From: an uncultured Bacteroidales bacterium
GTDB lineage: Bacteria; Bacteroidota; Bacteroidia; Bacteroidales; UBA932
Direction: 5' to 3'
Length of the DNA: 54,025 bases
Assembly (NCBI GenBank): GCA_946055165.1
Contig: CAMGFA010000006.1
Location: forward strand, 1 to 54,025
Position 1 is the stretch's first letter. Each line of letters begins with the position of its first letter. The notes below the pieces were generated by a model. It was not told the DNA's origin and ran no database searches. It saw only the letters and a list, made by a program, of their open reading frames with translations. The position numbers and the translations under genes are program-made. Positions 35,120 through 43,849 of the stretch are shown here, in pieces.

Positions 35120-35816
35120 TTTTGGCCCAGCTCGGTGGCAGGGGAGCCTTGATGCAGATTTCCTCTTTCTTTACGGGGTGAATCAGAGTGGTTTTCCAGG
35201 AGTGGAGGCAGATTCCTCCGTCGGGATTGGAGCGGGGTGCCCCGTATTTCAGGTCTCCTTTTATTACGCAGCCCAATGCCGCCAGCTGGCAGCGGATCTG
35301 GTGGTGCCTGCCGGTAAGCAGTTCCACCTCCACAAGATGGTAGCGCTCCCCCGAGCCTAGAAAGCTGTAGCGCAGCCTTGCCAGTTTGGCCTCCGGAGAT
35401 GAGCTTTTGCAGATATAGGCCTTGTTCTGCTTTTCATTCCGCCCGAGATAGTTTTCCAGAAGATCCTCTTTCTTCGGGGGTGCTGCGCAGCAGAGGGCCA
35501 GGTATTTCTTGTGAACCTGCCCTGTGCGGAAACTTTCGTTCAGCCTTTCGAGGGCCTTGGAAGTCTTGGCGAAGATACATACCCCGCTCACAGGACGGTC
35601 CAGGCGGTGTGGAACGCCCATAAATACCTTACCCGGCTTGCTGTCCCTTTGGGCTATGTAGGCTTTGAGGGTATCGGCCAGGCATTCGTCACCTGTCTTG
35701 TCTCCCTGCACTATCTCGCCTGCCAGTTTGTTTATCACAAGCAGGTGGTTGTCTTCAAAAAGAATCCGGGACTCGAGGCCCCGGATTTCAGTATCGTTCA
35801 AACTGCGGTATTCCAC
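35091..35816 (-). CDS. RluA-family pseudouridine synthase
   Basis: This 241-residue enzyme isomerises uridine in rRNA or tRNA. The catalytic Asp is in GVPHRLDRPVSG (about residue 70), after LFEDNHLLVINKLAGEIVQGD; RHHQIRCQLA is the second conserved motif. I start at GTG 35816, 8 nt after the OmpA-like gene's stop, rather than farther upstream inside that gene. There is no S4 domain, as in short RluA members (RluC/D-type cores, TruC). The exact target site is not predictable from this sequence. Confidence 0.85.
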   Translation of the reverse strand: MEYRSLNDTEIRGLESRILFEDNHLLVINKLAGEIVQGDKTGDECLADTLKAYIAQRDSKPGKVFMGVPHRLDRPVSGVCIFAKTSKALERLNESFRTGQVHKKYLALCCAAPPKKEDLLENYLGRNEKQNKAYICKSSSPEAKLARLRYSFLGSGERYHLVEVELLTGRHHQIRCQLAALGCVIKGDLKYGAPRSNPDGGICLHSWKTTLIHPVKKEEICIKAPLPPSWAKITDGLVPED

Positions 35817-35824
35817 AATTGAAA

Positions 35825-36436
35825 TTATTCTGCGATGGATACGTTTACGCGACGCTGGCTGCCATCGTACTTGGCTGCCTTGCAAGGGCAAACTACCTTA
35901 ACCTTTCTTGCAGGAACCTGCATTGCATAGAGCCAGTTCCTTACGAGGTTTGCGCGCTCAACGGCAATAGCCTTGTTGTACTCGCAGTCTTTGGTGTCGT
36001 TTGCATAAGGCTCGATGAGAATTACAGCCTCTTTGTTTGTCTGGTTGTAAACGTCGAGAAGTTCCTTGAGAAGTTCCTTTGTTGCAGGGTTGAGGTCGCA
36101 CCTTTCGGAAGCATAGGTAACACCTGCTGTAGGGAGAGCAAAGCTGCTTGAGCCGTATGCTGTGCCGGCGATGGCGTCCTTGACTGCCTGCCTGTAGCTA
36201 TCTGCATCGTCTGCAACTACATCACTCTTGACTGCTGTAACTGCATCTGAAAGTTTGAATACGCGTGCAGCCTTTGCTGCTGCTTCTGCTGCCAATCTTT
36301 CGGCCTCTGCCTTTGCTGCTGCCTCGGCTGCTGCCCTTTCTGCGGCTTCCTTAGCTTTTTTTGACTGGCAGGATGTGCTGCCAAGTGCTACGAGAACTGC
36401 AAGTCCTGCGACTGTGAAAATTTTGCTGAGTTTCAT
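35825..36436 (-). CDS. OmpA-like lipoprotein with Ala-rich coiled coil
   Basis: This 203-residue protein has a lipoprotein signal (ending VALGSTSC, lipid Cys about 23), then an Ala/Glu/Lys-rich helix (about 27-58), then a C-terminal OmpA-like domain (about 110-203) with LIEPYANDTKDCEYNKAIAVERANLVRNWL. OmpA-like domains bind peptidoglycan, so it probably links outer membrane and wall. The domain is slightly divergent (N-D-T-K-D-C-E-Y-N instead of the usual T-D-x-x-G-x-x-x-x-N). The start is ATG 36436, giving a proper signal peptide; upstream in-frame codons precede the promoter-proximal leader. It is co-directional with the RluA gene 8 nt away. Confidence 0.82.
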   Translation of the reverse strand: MKLSKIFTVAGLAVLVALGSTSCQSKKAKEAAERAAAEAAAKAEAERLAAEAAAKAARVFKLSDAVTAVKSDVVADDADSYRQAVKDAIAGTAYGSSSFALPTAGVTYASERCDLNPATKELLKELLDVYNQTNKEAVILIEPYANDTKDCEYNKAIAVERANLVRNWLYAMQVPARKVKVVCPCKAAKYDGSQRRVNVSIAE

Positions 36437-36476
36437 AAGATGTATGTTTATTTGTTTTTGTTTCACTTAATCGGTG

Positions 36477-36507
36477 CGAATATACGCATTTTCTTTGTCT
36501 TTTTCAA
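36477..36507 (-). promoter_or_regulatory. Promoter of the OmpA-like lipoprotein operon
   Basis: On the minus strand, TTG (36507-36505), a 20-nt spacer and TATATTCG (36484-36477, one mismatch from consensus) fit the Bacteroidota pattern. The leader to ATG 36436 is about 35 nt. Confidence 0.6.
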
Positions 36508-36531
36508 GAAGATGAAAGAAAAATTGTATTT

Positions 36532-36551
36532 CTGACAATTTGTCAGTGACA
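36532..36551. promoter_or_regulatory. Nested palindromes upstream of dnaK
   Basis: CTGACAA-T-TTGTCAG (36532-36546) is a perfect 15-nt palindrome, and TGTCA-G-TGACA (36541-36551) is a second one sharing six bases with it. They lie just upstream of the TTGGCACG box. Such symmetry suggests a dimeric regulator site for the heat-shock gene. Confidence 0.6.
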
Positions 36552-36557
36552 GTGGCT

Positions 36558-36574
36558 TTGGCACGGCTTTGGAT
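36558..36574 (+). promoter_or_regulatory. Candidate sigma-54-like promoter of dnaK
   Basis: TTGGCACG (36558-36565) is an exact -24 consensus octamer. At the standard 4-nt spacing the -12 box reads TGGAT instead of TTGCA, keeping the -13 G but not the -12 C. No TAnnTTTG element exists upstream of dnaK, which makes a different promoter type plausible. GGCTTTGG also occurs twice in tandem here (36554-36561 and 36565-36572). Confidence 0.4.
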
Positions 36575-36645
36575 TGCTTTCTGTCGCAAGCCGCCTGGGA
36601 GCGGCCCGAAACAAAAACAAGATAAAGATAAAAACAGAACATATT

Positions 36646-38541
36646 ATGGGAAAAATCATTGGAATCGACCTCGGAACAACCAATTCCTGTGTCGCAGTAA
36701 TGGAAGGCAACCAGCCTACAGTAATAATCAACAACGAAGGACATCGTACAACTCCTTCAGTAGTGGCATTCACCGACAGCGGTGAGCGTAAGGTGGGTGA
36801 CACCGCCAAGCGTCAGGCTGTCACAAATCCAAAGAACACCATCTTCTCCATCAAGCGCTTTATGGGCGAGACCTACGACCAGGTGGGCAAGGAGACAGCC
36901 CGTGTTCCATATACAGTAAGCCGCGGCGAGAACAATACTCCGCGCGTTGACATCAACGGCAAGCTCTATTCTCCACAGGAGATTTCCGCCATCATCCTCC
37001 AGAAGATGAAGAAGACAGCGGAAGACTATCTCCGTCAGGAGGTTACAGAGGCTGTCATCACAGTTCCAGCCTATTTCTCGGACTCACAGCGTCAGGCTAC
37101 CAAGGAGGCTGGCAAGATTGCTGGTCTTGATGTTAAGCGAATCATCAACGAGCCTACTGCAGCAGCTCTTGCATATGGTCTCGACAAGAAGAACAAGAAT
37201 ATGAAGGTGGCTGTTTACGACCTCGGCGGCGGTACTTTCGATATCTCCATCCTCGAACTCGGCGACGGAGTGTTCGAAGTCAAGTCCACCAACGGTGACA
37301 CCCACCTCGGAGGCGACGATTTCGACCAGGCCATCATCGACTGGCTCGCAGCCGAATTCGCATCGGAGAACTCCGGAATGGACCTCAAGAAGGACGCAAT
37401 GGCTCTGCAGCGTCTCAAGGAAGCCGCAGAAAAGGCCAAAATCGAGCTTTCCAACCAGTCTTCAGCAGAAATCAACCTGCCTTATATCACAGCAGTTGAC
37501 GGCATGCCTAAGCACCTTGTAAAGACCCTTAGCCGCGCCAAGTTCGAAGCTCTTTGCGACGATCTCTTCCGCCGCAGCATAGAGCCTTGCCGCCAGGCTC
37601 TGGCCGATGCCAAACTTAGCGCATCCCAGATCGACGAGGTCATCCTCGTGGGTGGTTCGACCCGTATCCCTAAGGTACAGGAGCTTGTGAAGGATTTCTT
37701 CGGCAAGGAGCCTAACAAGAGCGTGAACCCGGACGAGGTTGTTGCCATCGGTGCAGCCATCCAGGGCGGTGTGCTCGCAGGCGACGTGAAGGACGTGCTT
37801 CTGCTCGACGTTACCCCGCTTTCTCTCGGTATCGAGACCCTTGGCGGCGTGATGACCAAACTCATCGAGTCCAACACCACCATCCCTGTCCACAAGGACC
37901 AGGTATTCTCCACAGCCCAGGACAACCAGCCGTCGGTAGAAATCCGCGTGCTTCAGGGTGAGCGTCCTATGGCAAAGGACAACAAGCAGATCGGCGTATT
38001 CCATCTCGACGGCATTGCCCCTGCACCTCGCGGAATCCCTCAGATCGAGGTTTCCTTCGACATCGACACCAACGGTATTCTCTCCGTATCGGCCAAGGAC
38101 AAGGCAACAGGCAAGGAGCAGCATATCAGAATAGAGGCATCGTCCGGCCTTTCCGATGAGGAAATCCAGCGCATGCGCGACGAGGCAAAGGCCAACGAGG
38201 CTGCAGACAAGGCCGAGAAGGAACGTATCGACAAAATCAACAATGCCGATGCTCTCAGCTTCCAGGTTGAGAAGTTCCTCAAGGACAACGGCGACAAAGT
38301 TCCTGCCGACAAGAAATCTGCAATCGAGGCTCCTCTCAACTCCCTCAAGGAGGCAGTCAAGAGCCAGAACATAGCCGACATCGACCGCTATACCGAAGAA
38401 CTGAACAGACTTATGGGTGAACTTTACTCTTCGATGAGCGGCGCACAGTCCGGCCCTCAGGGCGGATTCGATCCAAATGCCGGCCCACAGGGTGGCCCTC
38501 AGGGTCCTCAGGGCGGCAACGATGCTCCGGACGAGCAATAA
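36646..38541 (+). CDS. dnaK: Hsp70 chaperone DnaK
   Basis: This 631-residue cytosolic chaperone uses ATP to cycle on unfolded clients. The ATPase domain begins [18 protein letters not shown] and includes [18 protein letters not shown] and [11 protein letters not shown]; the substrate-binding domain begins [17 protein letters not shown]; a helical lid and a Gly/Pro/Gln-rich tail ending DAPDEQ follow. I start at ATG 36646 because the protein begins exactly at the family N-terminus; an in-frame TTG at 36574 lies in the promoter region. No grpE or dnaJ is adjacent. The ~210-nt upstream gap holds nested palindromes and a sigma-54-like box, with a terminator after the gene. Confidence 0.97.
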   Translation: MGKIIGIDLGTTNSCVAVMEGNQPTVIINNEGHRTTPSVVAFTDSGERKVGDTAKRQAVTNPKNTIFSIKRFMGETYDQVGKETARVPYTVSRGENNTPRVDINGKLYSPQEISAIILQKMKKTAEDYLRQEVTEAVITVPAYFSDSQRQATKEAGKIAGLDVKRIINEPTAAALAYGLDKKNKNMKVAVYDLGGGTFDISILELGDGVFEVKSTNGDTHLGGDDFDQAIIDWLAAEFASENSGMDLKKDAMALQRLKEAAEKAKIELSNQSSAEINLPYITAVDGMPKHLVKTLSRAKFEALCDDLFRRSIEPCRQALADAKLSASQIDEVILVGGSTRIPKVQELVKDFFGKEPNKSVNPDEVVAIGAAIQGGVLAGDVKDVLLLDVTPLSLGIETLGGVMTKLIESNTTIPVHKDQVFSTAQDNQPSVEIRVLQGERPMAKDNKQIGVFHLDGIAPAPRGIPQIEVSFDIDTNGILSVSAKDKATGKEQHIRIEASSGLSDEEIQRMRDEAKANEAADKAEKERIDKINNADALSFQVEKFLKDNGDKVPADKKSAIEAPLNSLKEAVKSQNIADIDRYTEELNRLMGELYSSMSGAQSGPQGGFDPNAGPQGGPQGPQGGNDAPDEQ

Positions 38542-38563
38542 TCTAAGTGTAGTTTTATATCCC

Positions 38564-38599
38564 GACCTGCCGGCTTCGCACCGGCGGGTCTTTCATTTT
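38564..38599 (+). terminator. Intrinsic terminator of dnaK
   Basis: GACCTGCCGG (38564-38573) pairs with CCGGCGGGTC (38581-38590) with one T-G wobble and a 7-nt loop, followed by a T-rich tract TTTCATTTT. Confidence 0.75.
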
Positions 38600-38624
38600 A
38601 TTATGCTTTTCCATAAATAATTGC

Positions 38625-38632
38625 TATCTTTG
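38625..38632 (+). promoter_or_regulatory. -7 promoter element of the glycogen operon
   Basis: A perfect TATCTTTG lies about 25 nt before the branching-enzyme ATG at 38658. It is the only consensus element between dnaK and the end of the ~12-kb co-directional run, so it likely drives all ten genes. Confidence 0.6.
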
Positions 38633-38657
38633 AAGGAGAAAGTCTTACTATTGAAAT

Positions 38658-40607
38658 ATGCAGAAAATCTACGAAAGCGATCCTTGGCTCGAGCCTTGGA
38701 AAGATGCCATCGAGGCAAGACATTCCGGAATCGTAAATTCCTGGGAGAAGTACTCACAGGCAAACGCCCACCTCTATTACGGACTCCATAAGGAGAAAGA
38801 TTCCTGGGTCCTCCGCGAATGGGCGCCCAATGCCACCAAAGTCTATCTCATAGGCGACTGCAACAACTGGAAACGCAGCCCGGCCTTTGCCTTGAAACCG
38901 GTGGGCAACGGCAATTGGGAACTGCGTCTGCCGCTGATGTTCCTTAGCCACGGCTCTTTGTACAAACTTTGGATTGAGTGGCCGGGCGGAGGCGGTGAGA
39001 GACTTCCCGCTTATGTGACCCGCGCAGTGCAGGACCCTGAAACCAAGGCTTTCGCCGCACAGGTTTGGGACCCGGACAAGCCTTATGAGTGGAAGCACAG
39101 CTTCGCCCGCAAGCCGGAGGCCCCTTTCATCTACGAATGCCATATCGGAATGTGCTGCGAAGAGGAAAGGGTGGGCACTTTCGAAGATTTCCGCACCAAG
39201 GTTCTGCCAAGGGTGCACAGCCTCGGCTACAACACTATACAGATTATGGCTCTGCAGGAGCACCCTTATTACGGCAGCTTCGGCTATCAGGTCTCCAATT
39301 TCTTCGCCCTGAGCAGCCGTTTCGGCACTCCAGAGCAGTTCAAGGCTCTTGTGGACGATGCCCACGCCCTCGGCATTGCAGTGATTATGGACATAGTCCA
39401 CTCGCACAGTGTAATCAACGAGGCAGAAGGCTTGAGCCGCTTCGACGGCCGCGACGACCTGTATTTCTACAAAGGATCGGCCGGTTACCATCCTGCCTGG
39501 GGCTCCCGCTGCTTCGACTACGGCAAGCCGGAGGTCATCAATTTCCTGCTCAGCAACTGCCGCTACTGGATGGAGGAGTACAATCTCGACGGCTTCCGCT
39601 TCGACGGTGTGACCTCAATGATTTACTGGGATCACGGCCTTGGCACCGACTTCGGAAACTACGACCTCTATTTCAACAGGGGAGTCGATGAAAATGCAGT
39701 CCGCTATCTGGGCCTTGCCAACATCCTCATACACAGCATCAAACCCGAAGCTATAACCATAGCCGAAGATGTTTCCGGAATGGCCGGGCTTGCCGCCCCT
39801 CTCAAGGCCTGCGGCGTGGGCTTCGACTACCGTATGGCAATGGGCGTTGCCGACCACTGGATAAAGTGGATAAAGGAACGCAGCGACGAGCAGTGGAGCA
39901 TGGGAGAAATCTGGTGGGAGCTCACCAACAAGCGGGCCGATGAAAAAACCATCAGCTATGCCGAGTGTCACGACCAGGCGATGGTGGGCGACAAAACCAT
40001 AGCCTTCCGCCTTATGGACAAGGAGATGTACTACTGCATGGACAAAGCCTCCAAAAATCTGGTAATAGACAGGGGAATAGCCCTGCACAAGATGATAAGG
40101 CTGGCCACTGCTGCCACTGCAGGCAACGGCTACCTCAATTTTATGGGCAACGAATTCGGCCATCCGGAATGGATAGATTTCCCTCGCGAAGGAAACGGCT
40201 GGTCCTACAAATATGCCCGCCGCCAGTGGTCGCTGCCCGACAATGAGCTTCTGCGTTACGGCGCTCTCGAGGCCTTCGACAGGGAAATGGTGCACTTCCT
40301 GGAGTCCCGTAAAGTGCTCTCGGTTCCGGGCGTTCTGCTCCGGGCCGATGAAGAAAAGAAGGTCTTGATTTTCTGCCGTCAAAATGTTATCTTTGCGCTC
40401 AATTTTGACCCGGGCCGATCATATGAAAATTACGGCTTCGAGGCAGAGGACGGAGAGTGGAATCTCGTCTTCTCTTCCGACGAGGAACGCTTCAACGGTT
40501 TCGGCCGGCTCGCCCCGGGAGAAAAACATATATGCACGGAGCATACTCTGAGGCTCTACCTGCCTTGCCGCTGTGCTCTCGTATTGGAAAAAACGAACAA
40601 TAAATAA
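38658..40607 (+). CDS. glgB: 1,4-alpha-glucan branching enzyme, eukaryotic-like (GH13_8)
   Basis: This 649-residue enzyme makes alpha-1,6 branches in glycogen. The N-terminal helix and CBM48-type domain contain LREWAPNATKVYLIGDCNNWKR. The GH13 barrel follows, with catalytic nucleophile in LDGFRFDGVTSM (Asp ~316), acid/base in IAEDVSGM (Glu ~369) and transition-state Asp in AECHDQ (~437). The NFMGNEFGHPEWIDFPREGN segment is typical of eukaryotic/Bacteroidota branching enzymes rather than the E. coli type. It heads the glycogen cluster: 5 nt separate it from the debranching enzyme. Confidence 0.93.
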   Translation: MQKIYESDPWLEPWKDAIEARHSGIVNSWEKYSQANAHLYYGLHKEKDSWVLREWAPNATKVYLIGDCNNWKRSPAFALKPVGNGNWELRLPLMFLSHGSLYKLWIEWPGGGGERLPAYVTRAVQDPETKAFAAQVWDPDKPYEWKHSFARKPEAPFIYECHIGMCCEEERVGTFEDFRTKVLPRVHSLGYNTIQIMALQEHPYYGSFGYQVSNFFALSSRFGTPEQFKALVDDAHALGIAVIMDIVHSHSVINEAEGLSRFDGRDDLYFYKGSAGYHPAWGSRCFDYGKPEVINFLLSNCRYWMEEYNLDGFRFDGVTSMIYWDHGLGTDFGNYDLYFNRGVDENAVRYLGLANILIHSIKPEAITIAEDVSGMAGLAAPLKACGVGFDYRMAMGVADHWIKWIKERSDEQWSMGEIWWELTNKRADEKTISYAECHDQAMVGDKTIAFRLMDKEMYYCMDKASKNLVIDRGIALHKMIRLATAATAGNGYLNFMGNEFGHPEWIDFPREGNGWSYKYARRQWSLPDNELLRYGALEAFDREMVHFLESRKVLSVPGVLLRADEEKKVLIFCRQNVIFALNFDPGRSYENYGFEAEDGEWNLVFSSDEERFNGFGRLAPGEKHICTEHTLRLYLPCRCALVLEKTNNK

Positions 40608-40612
40608 TTGAT

Positions 40613-42553
40613 ATGGCGTTCTTAAAATTCAACAAGTCCGAGCTCGTGAATCTCTCCTATTCGCTGAAAAGGGAGATTATCCGGGCCAACAAGACCGGCG
40701 CCTACTGCAACACCAGCATTGTTGCCTGCAACACCAGAAGGTACCACGGTCTTCTCGCACTGAAATTGGACCGCTTCGGCGGGGATCGCTTCCTTATGCT
40801 CTCTTCCCTCGACGAATCGCTCATAGTGGAAGGTAAGCAGTTCAATCTCGGCATACATTGCTACGGCGAGCACTACGAGCCTCGCGGGCACAAGTATGTC
40901 GTTGATTTCGAGGCCGATCCTGTTACGGCAATCACCTACCGCATCGGGGACATCCGCGTCCGCAAGAGCCTTCTGCTCTGCCCGGACAAAGACAGACTCT
41001 ACATCCGTTACGAACTCCTCGAAGGCCCTTCACAGGTTGAACTCGATCTCAGGCCTATGCTTGCATTTCGCAATATCCACGAACTCACTCATGCCAATGA
41101 TGCGGCCGATCCGAGCGCAAAAGCCTGCGTGAACGGTGCATCGTTCCGCCTGTATGAGCCTTATCCGGATCTCTACATCCAGTTCTCCGACTCCAAGGTG
41201 AACTACAGCCACGATCCTCACTGGTACTACGGAATAACTTATTCCGACGAATACCGCCGCGGCTTCGACTGCAAGGAGGACCTTATGAATCCGGGAGTAT
41301 TCTCACTTAAACTGCGCAAGAGCCGCGCCCTCGTGATAGCAGTAGGCAAGCAGGAAGGCGAACCGAAGGAGTTCTCAAGCGAATACAGGCTTTTGGCAAA
41401 GAACGCGCCCGAGGTAACATCGGACCGTGCCCAGCTCTTGCGCTGCGCCGACTCCCTGATTACCAATCATAACAACCGCAAACGCATAGAGGCAGGCTAC
41501 TCCTGGCTCTACACCGGACTTCTGCGCGAGACCCTTCTCGCCCTTCCGGGACTCACCCTCTGCGCCGGCAAGCCGGAGGAGTTTGAGGAAATCCTCGACA
41601 ACCTCATTGCCGACGAGCAGGAGAGGCTTACCCGCCGCACCACCCAGATCGAAGCTCCGCTTTACCTGGCCTGCGTGCTCCAGAGCTACATTGAGCACGG
41701 AGCCGATGCAAAGGCCGTGTGGAAAAAATACGGCAAGACCCTCAAGGCCATTCTCGAAAGCTATCTTCCGGGAGTCAGACGCGAAGTGAGCATGCATCCT
41801 AACGGACTGCTCTGGGCCCAGATGGACGGAGTTGCCCTCAGCTGGATGAACGCCTATGTCCACGGCCGCGCCGTGACAGAACGTGCCGGCTATCAGGTGG
41901 AAACCAACTCCTTGTGGTACAACGCCATCTGCTTTGCAATAAAGATGGAGACCCGTCGCGGCGGAGACAAGAAGTTCCTTGCAAAATGGACTCCTGTCGC
42001 CCAGCTCATCAAAGACAATTTCACCCCAAGCTTCTACGACGAAAGGCTCGGCTATCTGGCCGATTATGTGGACAACGGCGGCCGCCATATGGAAGTCCGT
42101 CCAAACCAGCTCTTTGCAATCTGGGTCAAGAATTCCCCTCTTAATGACGAACTCCACCCGAATATCCTGCGCGTAATCGACCGCGAACTCGTTACGGCAC
42201 GTGGTCTGCGCAGCCTCTCGCCGCGTGACATCAATTACAAGGGCGTTTATGAAGGCTCTCAGCTGGAACGCGACCTTGCCTACCATCAGGGAAGCAACTT
42301 CCCTTGGCTGCTCGCCCAGTATCTGGAGGTGAGCTTCAGGGTCAAGGGCGTATCGTTCTGGAAAAAGGCACAGTGGCTCACAGAAGGCTTCTATGAGGAC
42401 CTCAACAAGCACGGAGTAGGTGCCTTCGCCGAGCTTTACGACGGAGACCCTCCATTCGAGCCGCACGGAGCCATTTCCTCGGCCCTCAGCACGGCTGCCC
42501 TTCTGGTTGCCGACAGCCTCTTGGAAGAATATAAAGAAAAGGAGAACATATAA
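40613..42553 (+). CDS. Glycogen debranching enzyme-like protein (GH133-type)
   Basis: This 646-residue protein matches the amylo-alpha-1,6-glucosidase family. The N-terminal domain has CNTSIVACNTRRYHGLLALKL; the C-terminal (alpha/alpha)6 part has AGYSWLYTGLLRETLLALPGLTL (about 297-319), HPNGLLWAQMDG, VETNSLWYNAICFA, and near the end YHQGSNFPWLLAQYLE. At two spots where I expect conserved residues it differs: LLRET replaces the usual G-R-D-T, and GAISSALSTAALL replaces a Gln-Ala-Trp-Ser-type segment. It may still debranch, or have a changed activity. Its stop shares a base with the next start (TAATG). Confidence 0.85.
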   Translation: MAFLKFNKSELVNLSYSLKREIIRANKTGAYCNTSIVACNTRRYHGLLALKLDRFGGDRFLMLSSLDESLIVEGKQFNLGIHCYGEHYEPRGHKYVVDFEADPVTAITYRIGDIRVRKSLLLCPDKDRLYIRYELLEGPSQVELDLRPMLAFRNIHELTHANDAADPSAKACVNGASFRLYEPYPDLYIQFSDSKVNYSHDPHWYYGITYSDEYRRGFDCKEDLMNPGVFSLKLRKSRALVIAVGKQEGEPKEFSSEYRLLAKNAPEVTSDRAQLLRCADSLITNHNNRKRIEAGYSWLYTGLLRETLLALPGLTLCAGKPEEFEEILDNLIADEQERLTRRTTQIEAPLYLACVLQSYIEHGADAKAVWKKYGKTLKAILESYLPGVRREVSMHPNGLLWAQMDGVALSWMNAYVHGRAVTERAGYQVETNSLWYNAICFAIKMETRRGGDKKFLAKWTPVAQLIKDNFTPSFYDERLGYLADYVDNGGRHMEVRPNQLFAIWVKNSPLNDELHPNILRVIDRELVTARGLRSLSPRDINYKGVYEGSQLERDLAYHQGSNFPWLLAQYLEVSFRVKGVSFWKKAQWLTEGFYEDLNKHGVGAFAELYDGDPPFEPHGAISSALSTAALLVADSLLEEYKEKENI

Positions 42554-43842
42554 TGAGAGTACTTATGTTCGGTTGGGAGTTTCCTCCCCACATTGCCGGC
42601 GGACTCGGTACCGCCTGTAAAGGTATAGTAGAAGGACTTGCACACAACGGAGTGGAGACACTCTTCGTAATGCCTTCGGCCAGCGGCGACGAAGACGAGT
42701 CCTGTACAAAGATCATCAACGCTTCCGATGTGGCCGTGGCCCATGTGAGCGAGACTGTGGACGAGTTCCTCGACAAGGTGAAGTTCATCCACGTGGATTC
42801 TTCACTTGTCCCTTATGTCGATCCCGACGAGTATTTCGAGGCCATCGAGAAGATGAAGGCCGAGCACACGCTCGAGACCACCATCGGATTTGGCCAGAAA
42901 TTCAAGTTCTCCGGAAAATACGGTGCCAACCTCATGGAAGAGGTAAGCCGCTACGCTCAGGTGGGAGGAACCATCGCAATGCAGCACAAGGATGAGTTCG
43001 ATGTCATCCATGCCCACGATTGGCTCACCTACCTTGCCGGAATAGCAGCCAAGGAACTCACCGGCAAGCCGCTTGTGGTTCACGTGCACGCCACTTCCTA
43101 CGACCGCGGTTCCGAAGATATGATAGACACCCGCGTCCTTGCAATAGAGAAGCGCGGAATGCAGGCCGCCGACAAGGTGGTTGCCGTTTCCGAGCTCACC
43201 CGCAACATCGTAATCAACAAGTACGGCATAGACCCTTCCAAGGTTGTTGCAGTGCACAATGCAGTGGATTTCAGCGGACGTGAGAATCTCAGCGTGGAAA
43301 GGGGAGTCAAAGACAAGGTGGTCACCTTCCTCGGACGAATCACTTTCCAGAAGGGTCCGGAGTATTTCATCGATGCTGCAGCAAAGGTGCTCAAGCGTAC
43401 CAAGAACGTGCGCTTTGTGATGGCCGGAAGCGGTGATATGATGAACAGAGCCATCCGCCAGGTTGCCAAACTCGGCATTGCCGACCGCTTCCACTTCACC
43501 GGTTTCCTCCGCGGAACCGATGTACAGAAGATGTTCGCACTCAGCGACGTGTACATTATGCCGTCGGTGAGCGAGCCTTTCGGCATTTCCCCTCTCGAGG
43601 CAATGCGCTCCAACGTGCCAAGCATCATCTCCTACCAGAGCGGTGCCGCCGAAATCCTCAAGTATGCCTTCAAGGTGGATTTCTGGGATGTGGACGCAAT
43701 GGCCGACGACATCTACGCCCTGCTTCAGTATCCTGCCCTTTCCGAATTTGCGGCAAAGCAGGGACTGGACGAGGTCAACGCCCTCAAATGGGATCACGCA
43801 ACAGCGAAACTCAAGGACATTTACGAACAATTAATAAAATAA
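42553..43842 (+). CDS. GT-B glycosyltransferase, probable glycogen synthase
   Basis: This 429-residue GT4/GT5-like enzyme begins MRVLMFGWEFPPHIAGGLG, where K/H-x-G-G-L-G is the glucan synthase N-terminal signature. It then has VIHAHDWLTYLAGI, VVAVSELTRN, and in the C-terminal half FLGRITFQKGPEYF and the donor-site EPFGISPLEAMRSN. Its placement between the debranching enzyme and GH57 amylase, as seen in other Bacteroidales from memory, suggests glycogen chain elongation. Whether the donor is UDP- or ADP-glucose cannot be read here. No ADP-glucose pyrophosphorylase is nearby. Confidence 0.85.
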   Translation: MRVLMFGWEFPPHIAGGLGTACKGIVEGLAHNGVETLFVMPSASGDEDESCTKIINASDVAVAHVSETVDEFLDKVKFIHVDSSLVPYVDPDEYFEAIEKMKAEHTLETTIGFGQKFKFSGKYGANLMEEVSRYAQVGGTIAMQHKDEFDVIHAHDWLTYLAGIAAKELTGKPLVVHVHATSYDRGSEDMIDTRVLAIEKRGMQAADKVVAVSELTRNIVINKYGIDPSKVVAVHNAVDFSGRENLSVERGVKDKVVTFLGRITFQKGPEYFIDAAAKVLKRTKNVRFVMAGSGDMMNRAIRQVAKLGIADRFHFTGFLRGTDVQKMFALSDVYIMPSVSEPFGISPLEAMRSNVPSIISYQSGAAEILKYAFKVDFWDVDAMADDIYALLQYPALSEFAAKQGLDEVNALKWDHATAKLKDIYEQLIK

Positions 43843-43849
43843 TCATATT

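Noticed and set aside
36554..36577. A perfect sigma-54 promoter for dnaK
   Set aside because: TTGGCACG is exact, but the -12 GC falls 4 nt too far away (TTGC at 36574-36577); only a near-match exists at correct spacing, so it is reported as a candidate only.
36574..36645. Extended dnaK start at TTG 36574
   Set aside because: The extra 24 residues cover the sigma-54-like box and leader, and DnaK proteins begin at the [10 protein letters not shown] position.
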